64,000 nt of DNA from Paenibacillus sp. BIHB 4019 (GCF_002741035.1 NZ_CP016808.1:1240001-1304000); one strand, 5' to 3'. Shown: positions 7,389-16,577, counted from the first letter of the stretch. Notes: generated by a model from the sequence alone, not told the origin. A program made the numbers and translations.

Positions 7389-8194
7389 TCAAACCTTACT
7401 ACGCCGTACTCAGGCTGCGGCTCAGCAACGGGCTGCAATACCGTGCCGCCGCATACGCAGGCATCGGGACGCAGTTTTTTTTCGGCTTTATTTTCATTAT
7501 GGTGTTTGAAGCCTTTTATGCCCAGACCAGTACCGCCGCACCACAGATGAGCCTCTCCGAGGTTGTCGCCTATTGCTGGCTCAAGCAAGCGTTCCTTGCC
7601 TTCATCGTTTTATGGCTGCGCGACAATGAACTGTTTCAGCTCATTACAAGCGGCAATATTGCCTATGAGCTATGCAGGCCCAGCGGTATTTACGGCCTCT
7701 GGTATGCAAAGCTGCTCGCCCAGCGGCTGTCCAGCGCTTTGCTTCGCTGCCTGCCGATATTGCTGGTCAGCTTCTTTCTGCCACAGCCCTACAGGCTTGA
7801 GCTGCCGCCTGACTTTGCCGCCTTTTTCCTATTTGTCTGCTCGCTTATTATAGGGCTGTTCCTAATCGTGACCATCTCCATGCTCATTTATATTTCCGTA
7901 TTTATTACGATGTCTCCTGCCGGCTCCCTGCTGATGTTCAGCGTGTTTGGCGAGTTTTTCGCCGGCATGATTATTCCGGTACCGCTTATGCCGGATTGGA
8001 TGCAGCGGATCGTCTACGCTCTGCCCTTCCACTGGACCGTTGACTTCCCTTTTCGCGTCTACACCGGCAACATTTCCACGCTAGATGCCGGAGCGGGACT
8101 GCTGTTTCAGCTGCTGTGGCTCGCTGCCCTTATTTTCCTTGGTAAAATCGCGATGAACAAGGCGCTGCGACGCGTCGTTGTACAAGGAGGCTGA
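7385..8194 (+). CDS. ABC-2 type permease (ABC2_membrane_6/DUF990-like), first subunit
   Basis: A 269-residue integral membrane protein with about six hydrophobic segments. The N-terminus IKPYYAVLRLRLSNGLQYR is a short amphipathic lead followed by a GIGTQFFFGFIF helix, the layout of the ABC2_membrane_6 family. The ATG at 7385 overlaps the ATPase stop by 4 nt, so translation is coupled. With the next gene it should form a heterodimeric exporter channel driven by the upstream ATPase. Function beyond export is unknown. Confidence 0.85.
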   Translation: MIKPYYAVLRLRLSNGLQYRAAAYAGIGTQFFFGFIFIMVFEAFYAQTSTAAPQMSLSEVVAYCWLKQAFLAFIVLWLRDNELFQLITSGNIAYELCRPSGIYGLWYAKLLAQRLSSALLRCLPILLVSFFLPQPYRLELPPDFAAFFLFVCSLIIGLFLIVTISMLIYISVFITMSPAGSLLMFSVFGEFFAGMIIPVPLMPDWMQRIVYALPFHWTVDFPFRVYTGNISTLDAGAGLLFQLLWLAALIFLGKIAMNKALRRVVVQGG

Positions 8195-8201
8195 TGCGGC
8201 A

Positions 8202-8978
8202 ATGACGCTTTATTTTAAATACATGCTGCTGCTGTTCAAAGCGCAAATGCAGTACCGCGCTTCTTTTCTGCTGCTTGTGCTTGGACAATGCTTAACGCCA
8301 TTCACCGTATTTGCCGGGCTATATTTCATGTTCGAGCGTTTCGGGGATATGAAAGGCTGGAGCTTTTACGAGGTGCTGCTGTGCTTTGCTGTGACGCATA
8401 TGGCTTTCTCTATTACCGAATGCTTCGCACGCGGATTTGATATGTTCTCCTCGCTAGTCGTCAGCGGGGATTTCGACCGGCTGCTCGTTCGTCCGCGCGG
8501 CACCATTATTCAGGTGCTGGGCTCCAAGTTTGAGTTTTCCCGCGTCGGACGGCTGCTGCTCGGAATTGTGGTTCTCGTCTGGACGATCATGAATCTGGAC
8601 CTCACATGGACGCCGCTTAAAATAATGGCGCTCGTGCTGATGGAAGCTAGCGGCGTCATTATTTTTGCCAGCATCTTTATTTTGTGCGCTTCGTTCAGCT
8701 TCTGGACCGTGCAGGGACTGGAGATCGCCAATATTTTGACCGATGGCGGGCGGGAAATGACGCAATATCCGCTGAGCATCTACCATCGGCGCATTCAGCA
8801 ATTTTTCACCTTCGTTATCCCGTTCGGCTGTGCCAACTATTTGCCGCTGCAATACATACTCGGCCGCGAGGCAAGCCCGATGTACGCTTTTCTGCCGCTG
8901 GCAGGGGTGCTGTTTCTTGCCCCTTGCCTGCTCATCTGGCAAATTGGCGTTCGGCGCTACCGCTCGACCGGGTCCTAG
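8202..8978 (+). CDS. ABC-2 type permease, second subunit
   Basis: A 258-residue membrane protein of the same family as the preceding permease, with six predicted hydrophobic segments and the similar lead MLLLFKAQMQYRASFLLLV. The ATG at 8202 is chosen; AAGGAGG lies at 8184-8190 within the end of the upstream gene. The longer frame from a TTG at 8178 would begin inside that ribosome site. It is the last gene of the three-gene operon, with the terminator at 9184-9245 well downstream. Confidence 0.85.
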   Translation: MTLYFKYMLLLFKAQMQYRASFLLLVLGQCLTPFTVFAGLYFMFERFGDMKGWSFYEVLLCFAVTHMAFSITECFARGFDMFSSLVVSGDFDRLLVRPRGTIIQVLGSKFEFSRVGRLLLGIVVLVWTIMNLDLTWTPLKIMALVLMEASGVIIFASIFILCASFSFWTVQGLEIANILTDGGREMTQYPLSIYHRRIQQFFTFVIPFGCANYLPLQYILGREASPMYAFLPLAGVLFLAPCLLIWQIGVRRYRSTGS

Positions 8979-9183
8979 TGCTGTGGAATAAGCAGCTGGT
9001 TACTGAACCGCCGGATAAATGCGATAGGCATTCCGGCCAGCAGCTTCACTTACATCGGGCGCATCCATTGCATCGGACGCAGCGCCATCCGGCTTGGACA
9101 ACGACCAGCCGTAAGAAAGGATTCCGGCAAGCCGATCCCTACGGACTGGGACATTTTGTCGCCGTAGCAGAGGTTTGAAAAAT
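8979..9183. other. Intergenic stretch with a possible eroded gene tail on the minus strand
   Basis: Between the ABC-2 operon and the shared terminator there are about 200 bp with no complete gene. On the minus strand one frame stays open from about 9180 to a TAA at 9000-9002 and reads protein-like (it includes GILSYGWSLSKPDG), but it has no start codon or ribosome site. I do not recognise it. Confidence 0.25.
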
Positions 9184-9245
9184 AAACAGCCAGTACTAGC
9201 CGAAAATAGTCGGCAGGTGCTGGCTGTTTGGCGTTATTTTTTTAG
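9184..9245. terminator. Bidirectional terminator between ABC-2 operon and Mn catalase
   Basis: AAACAGCCAG (9184-9193) pairs with CTGGCTGTTT (9220-9229), with an inner GCCGA/TCGGC pair. T-rich tracts lie on both sides: TTATTTTTTT for the plus strand and TTTATTTTT read on the minus strand. Confidence 0.75.
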
Positions 9246-9251
9246 GCAAGG

Positions 9252-10151
9252 TTAATGAATATTACCCGCGGCTTTCAGCCTCTCCGCAATGGCGGCAAAA
9301 TCCTCAGCGAAAATGCCCGGCGCGAATTCTTCCTCCACCTCTGGATATTCCGGTACAGGCACGCCTTTCGGCACCCCATGAATAACCTCAAGCGGCTGCC
9401 CGTCCTCTGGATGCGTGCCCTTCCAAATTTGGTCAATCGTTTTAAAATCGTTGTCGCTATACGTATAAAGCTTCGTATGAACGCCCTTCTCCTCATACTT
9501 GCGCGCTTCATTGAACGCTTTGTTATTAAGCGAAGGAATTGGAATCAGCTTCGTGACATCGACGCCGGTCGCCACTTGCAGCGCTTTGGCATACGCCACG
9601 ACATGGACACCGCCCCGCACGAGCAAATAGCCGACTACTTCACGCGCGGCCGGATGGGAGGTCATTTCGTACACCTTCATTTTATGGGTTCTGGCGCCAA
9701 CTTCCAGGAAGAAATTATGCAGCAAATCCTCAACGAGATTCCCGCTGTTGAACACATGGTCGCCCGTCCACGGCCTGCCCATTGAATCAACGGGCAAAGC
9801 GCCTTGTCCGCCGGACAAGAAAGGAAGCGACATTCGCCAGTCCTTAACGGATTTCAGCGGCGATTCATCCGGCTTGCCCGGCGTTGTGGAGCCATGCAGG
9901 CAATGGTTAATCGCGTGGGAGACGAGCTCGACATGGCCCAGCTCCTCCGCCGTAATGCTCGTTACCAAATCATAAAACGGGCGCAGCTTCGTTTTCGAGC
10001 GAAAATTAAACGACTGGTACAAATAGTTGTTGAGCGTGGACATTTCGCCAAATTTTCCGCCCAGCAGCTCTTGCACCGCTGCCGCCGCGTTCGGCTCAGG
10101 CCGCCCGACATTCGGAATTTCAATCAACACCTCATCCAAACGTTTGAACAT
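9252..10151 (-). CDS. Manganese catalase
   Basis: A 299-residue dimanganese catalase that splits hydrogen peroxide into water and oxygen. The ferritin-like four-helix core carries the expected metal ligands: Glu in VQELLGGKFGEMS (about 28-36), Glu and His in TAEELGHVE (about 70), Glu in FLEVGARTHK (about 148) and His in RGGVHVVAY (about 182). The length matches the family. ATG at 10151 with GGAGGG 6 nt upstream. In spore formers related proteins (CotJC, YdbD) are found in spores or under stress. It stands alone, convergent with the ABC-2 operon. Identification is firm. Confidence 0.95.
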   Translation of the reverse strand: MFKRLDEVLIEIPNVGRPEPNAAAAVQELLGGKFGEMSTLNNYLYQSFNFRSKTKLRPFYDLVTSITAEELGHVELVSHAINHCLHGSTTPGKPDESPLKSVKDWRMSLPFLSGGQGALPVDSMGRPWTGDHVFNSGNLVEDLLHNFFLEVGARTHKMKVYEMTSHPAAREVVGYLLVRGGVHVVAYAKALQVATGVDVTKLIPIPSLNNKAFNEARKYEEKGVHTKLYTYSDNDFKTIDQIWKGTHPEDGQPLEVIHGVPKGVPVPEYPEVEEEFAPGIFAEDFAAIAERLKAAGNIH

Positions 10152-10306
10152 GCTTTACCCTCCATCATAGTCAGTATCGGACTTCTCTGGCAGCGCTAAC
10201 AAATTGCGACGCTTTATTATTTGCTGGATCAGGGAACGATATCCGTAAATGAGAAGATTGGGAGCATAAAGCTGTTATCCCGAATTTGGATGACCTCTGT
10301 GGATTT

Positions 10307-11131
10307 TTATAGCCCTTGTTTTCTAAACTCCGTTGGAGACAGGCCCGCGATTTTCTTGAATTGCTTTGAAAAATAAAACAGGTCATTAAAGCCCGCCTGC
10401 TCGGCGACCTCGCTAACGCTAAGCGATGAATCAGCCAGCAGCTCCTTCGCTTTTTCGATTTTCAAACGAGCGATGTATTGAATCGGGGGCACGCCCATTT
10501 GCTCCTTGAACATTCTTATAAAATAGTTCGGATGCAGGCACGCCCGCTTTGCCAGATCTTGAATGGTAATGTCGCTGCCGCTATTCATATGGATATAGCT
10601 CAAAATTTCCGTCAGCCGCTGGGTGGCAGCCGCATTTTTCAAGCTGATGCTCGCCTCGCCCTGCTGCATAATGAACAATGAAAACAGCTCCAGCAGCTTC
10701 GCTTTTGCAAGCAGCCTGGCATAGATTGTCTGATCGTTCGCATAAAACACCAGCTCGGCAAAAATCGTCCGCACCCGTTCCTGATCAGCAGCCGTGCACA
10801 GATAAGGCACATCCAGCAGCTTGAACAGGTTAATCTCCCCAACCTTGGCGCTGAAATGGCACCAATATTTGCGGTATGGGGCGCTTCCCTCTATGACCGA
10901 ATACGATTGGGGCATGCCCTCTGGCACCAGAATGAGCTCGCCTGGAGCAGGCGAATACTCCTCATCCCCGATTTTGAGCCAGCCGCTGCCATGCTCGATA
11001 AAATAAAACTTGCTGTAATCCGGCGTAAAATCGAGATCCCGCCATTCGGAGCTAACCGTATTGTGATGGGCGATAAAGAGCTCGACCTGCATATGGGACA
11101 AATAATAGGCGAGCAAGGAATGAGCATTCAT
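10307..11131 (-). CDS. AraC-family transcriptional regulator beside a fucosidase gene
   Basis: A 274-residue AraC/XylS regulator. The N-terminal cupin-like domain (about 10-140) includes a FIEHGSGWLKIGDEE strand pair and a PGELILVPEG turn. The C-terminal domain (about 170-272) has two helix-turn-helix motifs, the first in IQDLAKRACLHPNYFIRMFK, the second in SVSEVAEQAGFNDLFYFSKQ followed by FKKIAGLSPTEFR. It is transcribed divergently from the GH29 gene 126 bp away, so it is probably its sugar-responsive activator. The start at 11131 has only a weak GGAAG-type site. Confidence 0.9.
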   Translation of the reverse strand: MNAHSLLAYYLSHMQVELFIAHHNTVSSEWRDLDFTPDYSKFYFIEHGSGWLKIGDEEYSPAPGELILVPEGMPQSYSVIEGSAPYRKYWCHFSAKVGEINLFKLLDVPYLCTAADQERVRTIFAELVFYANDQTIYARLLAKAKLLELFSLFIMQQGEASISLKNAAATQRLTEILSYIHMNSGSDITIQDLAKRACLHPNYFIRMFKEQMGVPPIQYIARLKIEKAKELLADSSLSVSEVAEQAGFNDLFYFSKQFKKIAGLSPTEFRKQGL

Positions 11132-11196
11132 GGGGCAAACCCGCTTCCATGGTTAATTTTATACAAATAAAAGTTAGTGTCCCACATTCTTAATCC

Positions 11197-11210
11197 TGTT
11201 AGCGCTTGCT
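11197..11210 (+). promoter_or_regulatory. cre-like element before the fucosidase gene
   Basis: TGTTAGCGCTTGCT fits the catabolite-responsive element TGWNANCGNTNWCA except at two positions near its end. It sits midway between the AraC and GH29 starts. CcpA control is plausible but unproven. Confidence 0.3.
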
Positions 11211-11257
11211 AGAATAGCCATGTAGATTTCAAATCGGAAAGGACGGTAACAGAAACC

Positions 11258-12715
11258 ATGAATAAACAAGAGTATTTGAACCAAATAGCCGCAACGATTG
11301 CGCAGGGACCTTATCGTGACGATTGGCAATCTCTCGGCGCATTTGAGGTTCCGGCTTGGTATAAGCAAGCTAAATTCGGCATCTTCATTCACTGGGGCGT
11401 GTACGCCGTTCCGGCCTTCGGCAGCGAATGGTATCCGCGGAATATGTATATCCAGGGCAGCAAGGAATATGAGCACCATATTGCCACCTATGGCGAGCAT
11501 AAAAACTTTGGCTACAAGGATTTTATCCCCCTGTTTAAAGCTGAAAAATTTAATGCCGATGAATGGGCTGACCTGTTCCAGCGCTCGGGAGCGAAATATG
11601 TAATGCCCGTTGCGGAGCATCATGACGGCTTTCAAATGTACAAAAGCGCCATTTCCCGCTTTAATGCCTATGAAATGGGTCCTAAACGGGATTTGCTGAA
11701 TGAAATGAAAATCGCCTTTGAGCAAAAGAATTTGACCTTCACCGTCTCTTCCCACCGTGCAGAGCATTGGTTCTTCCTGTCGCATGGCAAGGAGTTTGAA
11801 TCTGATCTCCATGAACCGCTTGAATGCGGCGACTTGTATTGGCCTTCTATGCCGGAGCCGGATCATCACAACTTGTATGAATCCCCTCCGACAGATGAAT
11901 ATTTAGAGGATTGGCTCATTCGCTGCTGCGAGCTGATCGATAATTATGAGCCGAAAATTTTATATTTTGACTGGTGGATTCAGCATGCCTCGTTCAAGCC
12001 GTATTTGAAAAAGCTCGCGGCCTATTATTACAATAAATCTGCTCAGCTTGGCTTTGAGGGCATCATTAACTATAAGCATGACGCCTATATGCTCGGCAGC
12101 GCCGTTCCCGATGTGGAACGCGGACAATTCGCTGAGCTGAAACCGTATTACTGGCAGACCGATACGGCTGTTGCCCGAAACTCATGGAGCTACACGCCTA
12201 ACAATGATTATAAATCGCCGCTGGAGCTCATTCAAGATTTGGTCGATATCGTCAGCAAAAACGGCAATCTGCTGCTCAATGTTGGCCCGAAAGCCGATGG
12301 CACGATCCCGCAGGAGGATCAGGACATTTTGCTCGCGATTGGAGGATGGCTTGAGACGAACGGCGAGGCCATCTATGATACGAGCTACTGGCGTACTTAT
12401 GGGGAAGGACCGACGAAGGTTGTAGAGGGACAGTTTACGGACGGTAAAAGCAAAATTTTCACACCGCAGGATATTCGCTTTACAGTGAAGGGAAGCTGTC
12501 TGTATGCGACCGTGCTCGTCTATCCAGAGGACGGCGAGGTGAAAATTACGTCTCTGAAGGAGAAATCCCACGATTTCCAAGGCATTATTCAGCAGGTCGA
12601 AGTACTCGGCTTCGAGGAGCAGCCTGTATGGGAGCGTACAGCAGAAGCACTTGTTGTGAAGACGAATGATGTGCGCAGTCCTTATCCAGTTGTGTTGAAG
12701 ATTACAGTGGATTAA
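11258..12715 (+). CDS. Glycoside hydrolase family 29, alpha-L-fucosidase
   Basis: A 485-residue retaining alpha-L-fucosidase. The GH29 (beta/alpha)8 domain shows the family hallmarks: WYKQAKFGIFIHWGVYAVP near the N-terminus, the HHDGF motif (about 128), the nucleophile Asp in ILYFDWWIQ (about 238), and NGNLLLNVGPKADGTI (about 340). A small beta domain closes the protein. No signal peptide is present, so it probably acts in the cytoplasm on imported fucosylated oligosaccharides, although no dedicated importer lies beside it. ATG at 11258; the ribosome site AAAGGA is rather distant (about 14 nt). Regulated presumably by the divergent AraC protein. Confidence 0.95.
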   Translation: MNKQEYLNQIAATIAQGPYRDDWQSLGAFEVPAWYKQAKFGIFIHWGVYAVPAFGSEWYPRNMYIQGSKEYEHHIATYGEHKNFGYKDFIPLFKAEKFNADEWADLFQRSGAKYVMPVAEHHDGFQMYKSAISRFNAYEMGPKRDLLNEMKIAFEQKNLTFTVSSHRAEHWFFLSHGKEFESDLHEPLECGDLYWPSMPEPDHHNLYESPPTDEYLEDWLIRCCELIDNYEPKILYFDWWIQHASFKPYLKKLAAYYYNKSAQLGFEGIINYKHDAYMLGSAVPDVERGQFAELKPYYWQTDTAVARNSWSYTPNNDYKSPLELIQDLVDIVSKNGNLLLNVGPKADGTIPQEDQDILLAIGGWLETNGEAIYDTSYWRTYGEGPTKVVEGQFTDGKSKIFTPQDIRFTVKGSCLYATVLVYPEDGEVKITSLKEKSHDFQGIIQQVEVLGFEEQPVWERTAEALVVKTNDVRSPYPVVLKITVD

Positions 12716-12740
12716 TCAGATCAAGATATCCATATGTCAA

Positions 12741-12790
12741 AAAAAAGCAAACCCACCTACAGCCGGATAAAGGCTAGCGGTGGGTTTTGC
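12741..12790. terminator. Bidirectional terminator between fucosidase and deaminase
   Basis: AAACCCACC (12749-12757) pairs with GGTGGGTTT (12779-12787). On the minus strand it is followed by a long T-run, so it mainly ends the deaminase transcript; TTTT follows on the plus strand. Confidence 0.8.
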
Positions 12791-12858
12791 AGTTGACTCT
12801 TTTGCAAATGCTAAGGACGCTGATACTTGATTACACTTCTCTTCTATACGCTAAGTCA

Positions 12859-13383
12859 TTATGCTAATTCATTGTCCCAATGCGTATCCACATAACCTCT
12901 GCTAATATTCCACTCCGCGAGCAGCTTTCTCTGCCTTATTTCAAGATCGCGGTAGGGCGCGGCAACTACCTCAATGTCGTTGAGCAATTGATTAAATATA
13001 GGCAAGGCGGTTAGGCCATCCTTAAAAATTTTAAAAGCTCCGATATCCGCATCATTCGCTGCCCATACAACTTTTTTGATCATCGACAATACAATCGTCC
13101 CTGTACACATAGGGCATGGCTCGCAGGTCGTATACAGCGTCAGTCCATTGTCCGCGATAAATCTTTTATTTTCAAGCTGGAGCATGTGGTTCCCCGCTCG
13201 TCTAATCGCGTCCACTTCCGCATGGGCAGTAGTATCACAGCCAGAGAAAACCCTGTTTCTGCCCCTGCTGATAACTGATCCACGTCTGTCTACGATGACG
13301 GCTCCAATCGGAAAAGTGCCTTCTTGCCGAGCCAGCTCCGCCTCTTCAAAAGCGAGCAGCAAATGCTTATAATGCTCGTCCAT
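12859..13383 (-). CDS. Cytidine/guanine-type nucleoside deaminase
   Basis: A 174-residue member of the zinc-dependent CDA/TadA deaminase fold. The zinc site is complete: HAEVDAI (His and catalytic Glu, about 80) and EPCPMCTG (two Cys, about 117). It hydrolytically deaminates a base or nucleoside. Sequence around VVWAANDADIGAFK differs from guanine deaminase and from tRNA adenosine deaminase, so the substrate is open. ATG at 13383 with GGAGGG 8 nt upstream. It follows the DUF3885 gene by 21 bp on the same strand and is probably cotranscribed with it. Confidence 0.88.
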   Translation of the reverse strand: MDEHYKHLLLAFEEAELARQEGTFPIGAVIVDRRGSVISRGRNRVFSGCDTTAHAEVDAIRRAGNHMLQLENKRFIADNGLTLYTTCEPCPMCTGTIVLSMIKKVVWAANDADIGAFKIFKDGLTALPIFNQLLNDIEVVAAPYRDLEIRQRKLLAEWNISRGYVDTHWDNELA

Positions 13384-13404
13384 TCCAATTATCCCTCCAA
13401 AAAT

Positions 13405-14052
13405 TCACAGCGTAAACAATTCGTCTACTATCTTCCGATCATAATCTAAAATCCAATCATTATACTGCTCATATATCCCCCGTAACACCTCCACTTTTTC
13501 AGCGATAATGTCCAGTCCTCTGTCATCATAAAGGTGAAAAATCGTTTTGTTCGTTTCATTAATGATATATATATCCCCATCAATAATAGGCTCAAGACCA
13601 AGAGAACGATTTGCAATCGCCTCTAAAAGAGGACTAACGTTCAAATTTTGAAGCTTCATGCGGGCATAGTACCTTACCGTCACAATATCACCCGCATCAT
13701 TCAGGCCCTTGTATCGATATTCCTGCTCTTGCTTTGATACTTCACTAATAGGAAAGCCGCTAATATAATCATTGAAAGTCTTATACACATCTTTTTCAAA
13801 AAGAGTAACCGGGTGCTCGTCCCAGCTATCCATGAACAGCACAAAATAAATAAAATCCTCGTATCGATTAATTGCATTAAATAAAACCAGCGCTCTGCTT
13901 TTGACTTTCTCAGCTCTAGCCGCAGCTTCACAAATGTCTCCGCCCATTTCGAATCTAATGCCCACTGGCGCATTATAAAATATCGGGCTTTTTAAAGGCA
14001 GGCCTTTAAAATAATGCAGTAATAAATGATCTAAATGTGAATCAAACGCCAT
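13405..14052 (-). CDS. DUF3885 domain protein
   Basis: A 215-residue soluble protein with the DUF3885 hallmarks: PIFYNAPVGIRFEMGG near the N-terminus and a C-terminal part with IYIINETNKTIFHLYDDRG (about 170-190). Proteins of this family occur in Firmicutes, sometimes as immunity-like or orphan proteins; no biochemical role is known to me. The ATG at 14052 follows a GGGGTGAT site 3-5 nt upstream; a GTG at 14085 would lie directly on an AGG-rich site and is less likely. First gene of a two-gene unit with the deaminase. Confidence 0.8.
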   Translation of the reverse strand: MAFDSHLDHLLLHYFKGLPLKSPIFYNAPVGIRFEMGGDICEAAARAEKVKSRALVLFNAINRYEDFIYFVLFMDSWDEHPVTLFEKDVYKTFNDYISGFPISEVSKQEQEYRYKGLNDAGDIVTVRYYARMKLQNLNVSPLLEAIANRSLGLEPIIDGDIYIINETNKTIFHLYDDRGLDIIAEKVEVLRGIYEQYNDWILDYDRKIVDELFTL

Positions 14053-14182
14053 CCCATCACCCCATTCAAATCTGATCGTTCCCACCTCCGCCAGAAAACC
14101 ATTGTATAATGGATACAGCTCTATTGAAACGCTTCAACATTAGCTTCGACATTTAAAATACGACCACTGCGAGGGAAAAAAG

Positions 14183-14722
14183 ATGTTTGATCCAACCGTA
14201 TTCGAAAATTTGAAGGTTGCTTTTGAGAATCAGCTGTACGATCTGGATACGCTGGACGAAACGATTCAGATAACAGGCCGCAAAGATACGATGGAAATGT
14301 CCGTGATGGGACGAGCCTTCAGTCTTGCCTTCCACTTGACCGGGCAGGAAGCTGTAACCGCCGAGCTGCGGCTCGAAGCCTCCTTGAAGGAGCTGGCCGC
14401 CGAGCTATTGGAGCTGCCGGGAGAGATGCCCAGCTGCGAACTGAGCTTGCTTTTTCATATGAGAGTGAAAGATTTCGAGCAGCAATGTCCGCAGATTGAA
14501 GCGGTATTCCAGCGAATTTGGCCGGAAAACCCCGTCCCTGTGCAGACGCTCAGCTTTGTCTTCTCAGAGGGGCAGACGGAGCATCTAAGCGAGATCAAGC
14601 TGCCGTTCAAGCGCAAAATCAACGAGGAGCAAATGGAGGATATTCCGAGCTTGCTGGAGCATGTTCTGTTGACTTTGCGAGCGCTGGGCGAGGTTTCCGC
14701 TGCAAGCATGGAGGGAAAATAA
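14183..14722 (+). CDS. Conserved-looking hypothetical protein, acidic, 179 residues
   Basis: I do not recognise this family. It begins with an amphipathic segment (FDPTVFENLKVAFENQLYDL), has several beta-like stretches, is rich in Glu and Leu, and has no signal peptide or membrane segment, so it is probably cytoplasmic. ATG at 14183 with GAGGGAAAA just upstream. It stands alone between the divergent DUF3885 unit and the convergent phosphatase gene, and shares the hairpin at 14781-14815 as terminator. Confidence 0.75.
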   Translation: MFDPTVFENLKVAFENQLYDLDTLDETIQITGRKDTMEMSVMGRAFSLAFHLTGQEAVTAELRLEASLKELAAELLELPGEMPSCELSLLFHMRVKDFEQQCPQIEAVFQRIWPENPVPVQTLSFVFSEGQTEHLSEIKLPFKRKINEEQMEDIPSLLEHVLLTLRALGEVSAASMEGK

Positions 14723-14780
14723 GCGGCCCACGGCCTAACAGGCTAATCATTCCATAGCCTATACAGCCCATAGCCGCAAA

Positions 14781-14815
14781 AAAAAGAGCCCGCAGCCAAT
14801 GCGGGCTCTTGCTCT
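14781..14815. terminator. Terminator between hypothetical gene and alkaline phosphatase
   Basis: GAGCCCGC (14786-14793) pairs with GCGGGCTC (14801-14808). A run of eight T follows on the minus strand, so it ends the phosphatase transcript; on the plus strand CTTGCTCTTTG follows. Confidence 0.85.
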
Positions 14816-14840
14816 TTGTACTATTTTCACAATATATCGC

Positions 14841-16478
14841 TTATTTTATCAGATCTACAGCATCCTGCGGCACAAATGCATCGGTTCCGTTGTAAACGAT
14901 GACGCCTTTAAGGGTCGTTTTCTTTCCGTTCAGGACGGCGATGTTTTTGTAAATTTGCAGCTCCAGCTTCTGGCTGCCCTTCGTCACGAGGATGGCAGGG
15001 TTTTTCGCATCCTTCAGGTTAAGCTCGTATTTCGCTCCTTTAGCCGTAAACGCCTGCTTCGCCGGCACGAACAGCTGCTTGCTGACTGCATCCAGATCAA
15101 GATCCAGCACGCGCGCCATATACTTCGCAATATCGGTGTTGTCGATGACGCCAAATGGTCGGTCATTATTCGGAGCGTACGTGTACAGCACCACATCTCC
15201 GCCCGTATGTCCGCCAGTTGTCCAGCCAATACCTGCGCGCTTGCTGATCATCGGGCCAACTGCATAATTCATTCTGCCCGGCTCCGCAGCTTTAATCGCC
15301 GCCATTTCCTCCGCCGTCAAATCCGAAATACCGTAATATTGCTGAAGCACGGATTTAATGTTCGTTCTCTTCGCATCCAGCTTCGCTTCCAAGCCCTCGC
15401 CCGTCAGCTTCGCTTTCTTCAGCGGGCCAATGAAGGTGGACAACGGCTCTTTATCGTAGGTGCCTGTCGTTGCGGCGTTGCCAATCGTTAATCCGCCATT
15501 GCCATGGTCGGTAACAGCAACAACAGCTGTCTGCTTGTCTTTTTTCGCAAAATCCAGCGCTACCTTAACTGCATTATCAAAAGCCAGCACATCGCTAATA
15601 ATACCTATTGGATCGTTGGCATGAGCGGCCCAATCCACCTTGCTGCCCTCTACCATGAGGAAAAAGCCGTCTTTATCCTTGGAAAGAATGTCGATCGCTT
15701 TTTGCGTCATGTCGGCGAGACTTGGCTGCTTAGCGGGATCGCGGTCCATATCATAGGACAAGCCTGCCGGAGCGAACATGCCCCACAGCTTGCCTGATTT
15801 GGAGGCCTTCATCGCTGCTGGCGTCGTCACATAGTCGTAACCGAGCGCTTTAATGGAAGAAACCAAATTTTCGCCATCGCTGCGGCCGGACGGAACCAAA
15901 TAATCGCTGCCCCCGCCCAATACAACATCGACCTGATTATATACCTGCTGCTTGCTCAAGGCATCGTAGTTTTTGCGGTCTGGATAGTGAGCGGTAAAAT
16001 CAGCCGGAGTCGCATGCATAATTTCCGAGGTTGCAATGATGCCCGTCGCTTTTCCCGCAAGCTTGGACGCTTCCAGCACAGAAGCGATTGGTTTTCTCTC
16101 ATCGCCCGGGGCGATAGCCTTCTGGCCTGGCATCGTAGCCTTGTCCGGCAAAACGCCAACAAACCCCGTGTGCGATTTATGTCCAGTAGCAAAAGCGGTG
16201 CCCGCAGGGGCAGAATCCGCGATCGGCGCGTCTGCCGAGTGTGTGCGGACCATGCCGCTTGCCATTTGATCAAGCGTTAAGGAAGAGCCTTTATACCATC
16301 TGGCGAGCGCCGTTGCATCATTTGCCATGCCGTCAGGAATGAGAATGATCACATTTTTAATTGGCGATTGCTCATCCTCTGCGCTCACTCCGCTGTTTCC
16401 CCCTACAGTTATTACTGCCACAATAGTCGCTACTGCAAGTGCTACCTTGGCTGCACGAGCATGGAACCTCTTTAACAT
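14841..16478 (-). CDS. Secreted alkaline phosphatase with C-terminal beta domain
   Basis: A 545-residue exported phosphomonoesterase of the PhoA superfamily. The signal peptide ends near VSA/EDEQ. Metal and catalytic motifs: IPDGM (Asp) near 45, the nucleophile Ser in ADSAPAGTAFATG, GHKSHTG, VEGSKVDWAAHAND with metal ligands and TDHGNGGL. The last ~75 residues, after VPAKQAF, look like a copper-amine-oxidase N-terminal-type (stalk) domain, frequent in exported Paenibacillus proteins. The second ATG (16478) is chosen since AGGAGG abuts the first one (16484) but is 6 nt from the second. Three Pho boxes upstream indicate induction by phosphate starvation. Confidence 0.93.
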   Translation of the reverse strand: MLKRFHARAAKVALAVATIVAVITVGGNSGVSAEDEQSPIKNVIILIPDGMANDATALARWYKGSSLTLDQMASGMVRTHSADAPIADSAPAGTAFATGHKSHTGFVGVLPDKATMPGQKAIAPGDERKPIASVLEASKLAGKATGIIATSEIMHATPADFTAHYPDRKNYDALSKQQVYNQVDVVLGGGSDYLVPSGRSDGENLVSSIKALGYDYVTTPAAMKASKSGKLWGMFAPAGLSYDMDRDPAKQPSLADMTQKAIDILSKDKDGFFLMVEGSKVDWAAHANDPIGIISDVLAFDNAVKVALDFAKKDKQTAVVAVTDHGNGGLTIGNAATTGTYDKEPLSTFIGPLKKAKLTGEGLEAKLDAKRTNIKSVLQQYYGISDLTAEEMAAIKAAEPGRMNYAVGPMISKRAGIGWTTGGHTGGDVVLYTYAPNNDRPFGVIDNTDIAKYMARVLDLDLDAVSKQLFVPAKQAFTAKGAKYELNLKDAKNPAILVTKGSQKLELQIYKNIAVLNGKKTTLKGVIVYNGTDAFVPQDAVDLIK

Positions 16479-16549
16479 GTACATCCTCCTATTAACTAGA
16501 TTGGATAATGCTTCAACACAACTAGTTTAATAGAGAATTGATAGAGGAA

Positions 16550-16577
16550 TGTAAAGGACACTTTAATTATTTGTAAA
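16550..16577 (-). promoter_or_regulatory. Three PhoP-type boxes before the alkaline phosphatase
   Basis: Read on the minus strand: TTTACA (16577-16572), 5 bp, TTAAAG (16566-16561), 5 bp, TTTACA (16555-16550). This is the Bacillus PhoP pattern of TT(A/T)ACA-like hexamers every 11 bp. The outermost box is also half of a perfect 14-bp palindrome TTGTAAATTTACAA at 16571-16584. Confidence 0.65.

Noticed and set aside
8684..9178. 164-codon plus-strand frame overlapping the second ABC-2 permease
   Set aside because: An out-of-frame shadow of the permease extended by chance; Arg/His-rich with no domain.
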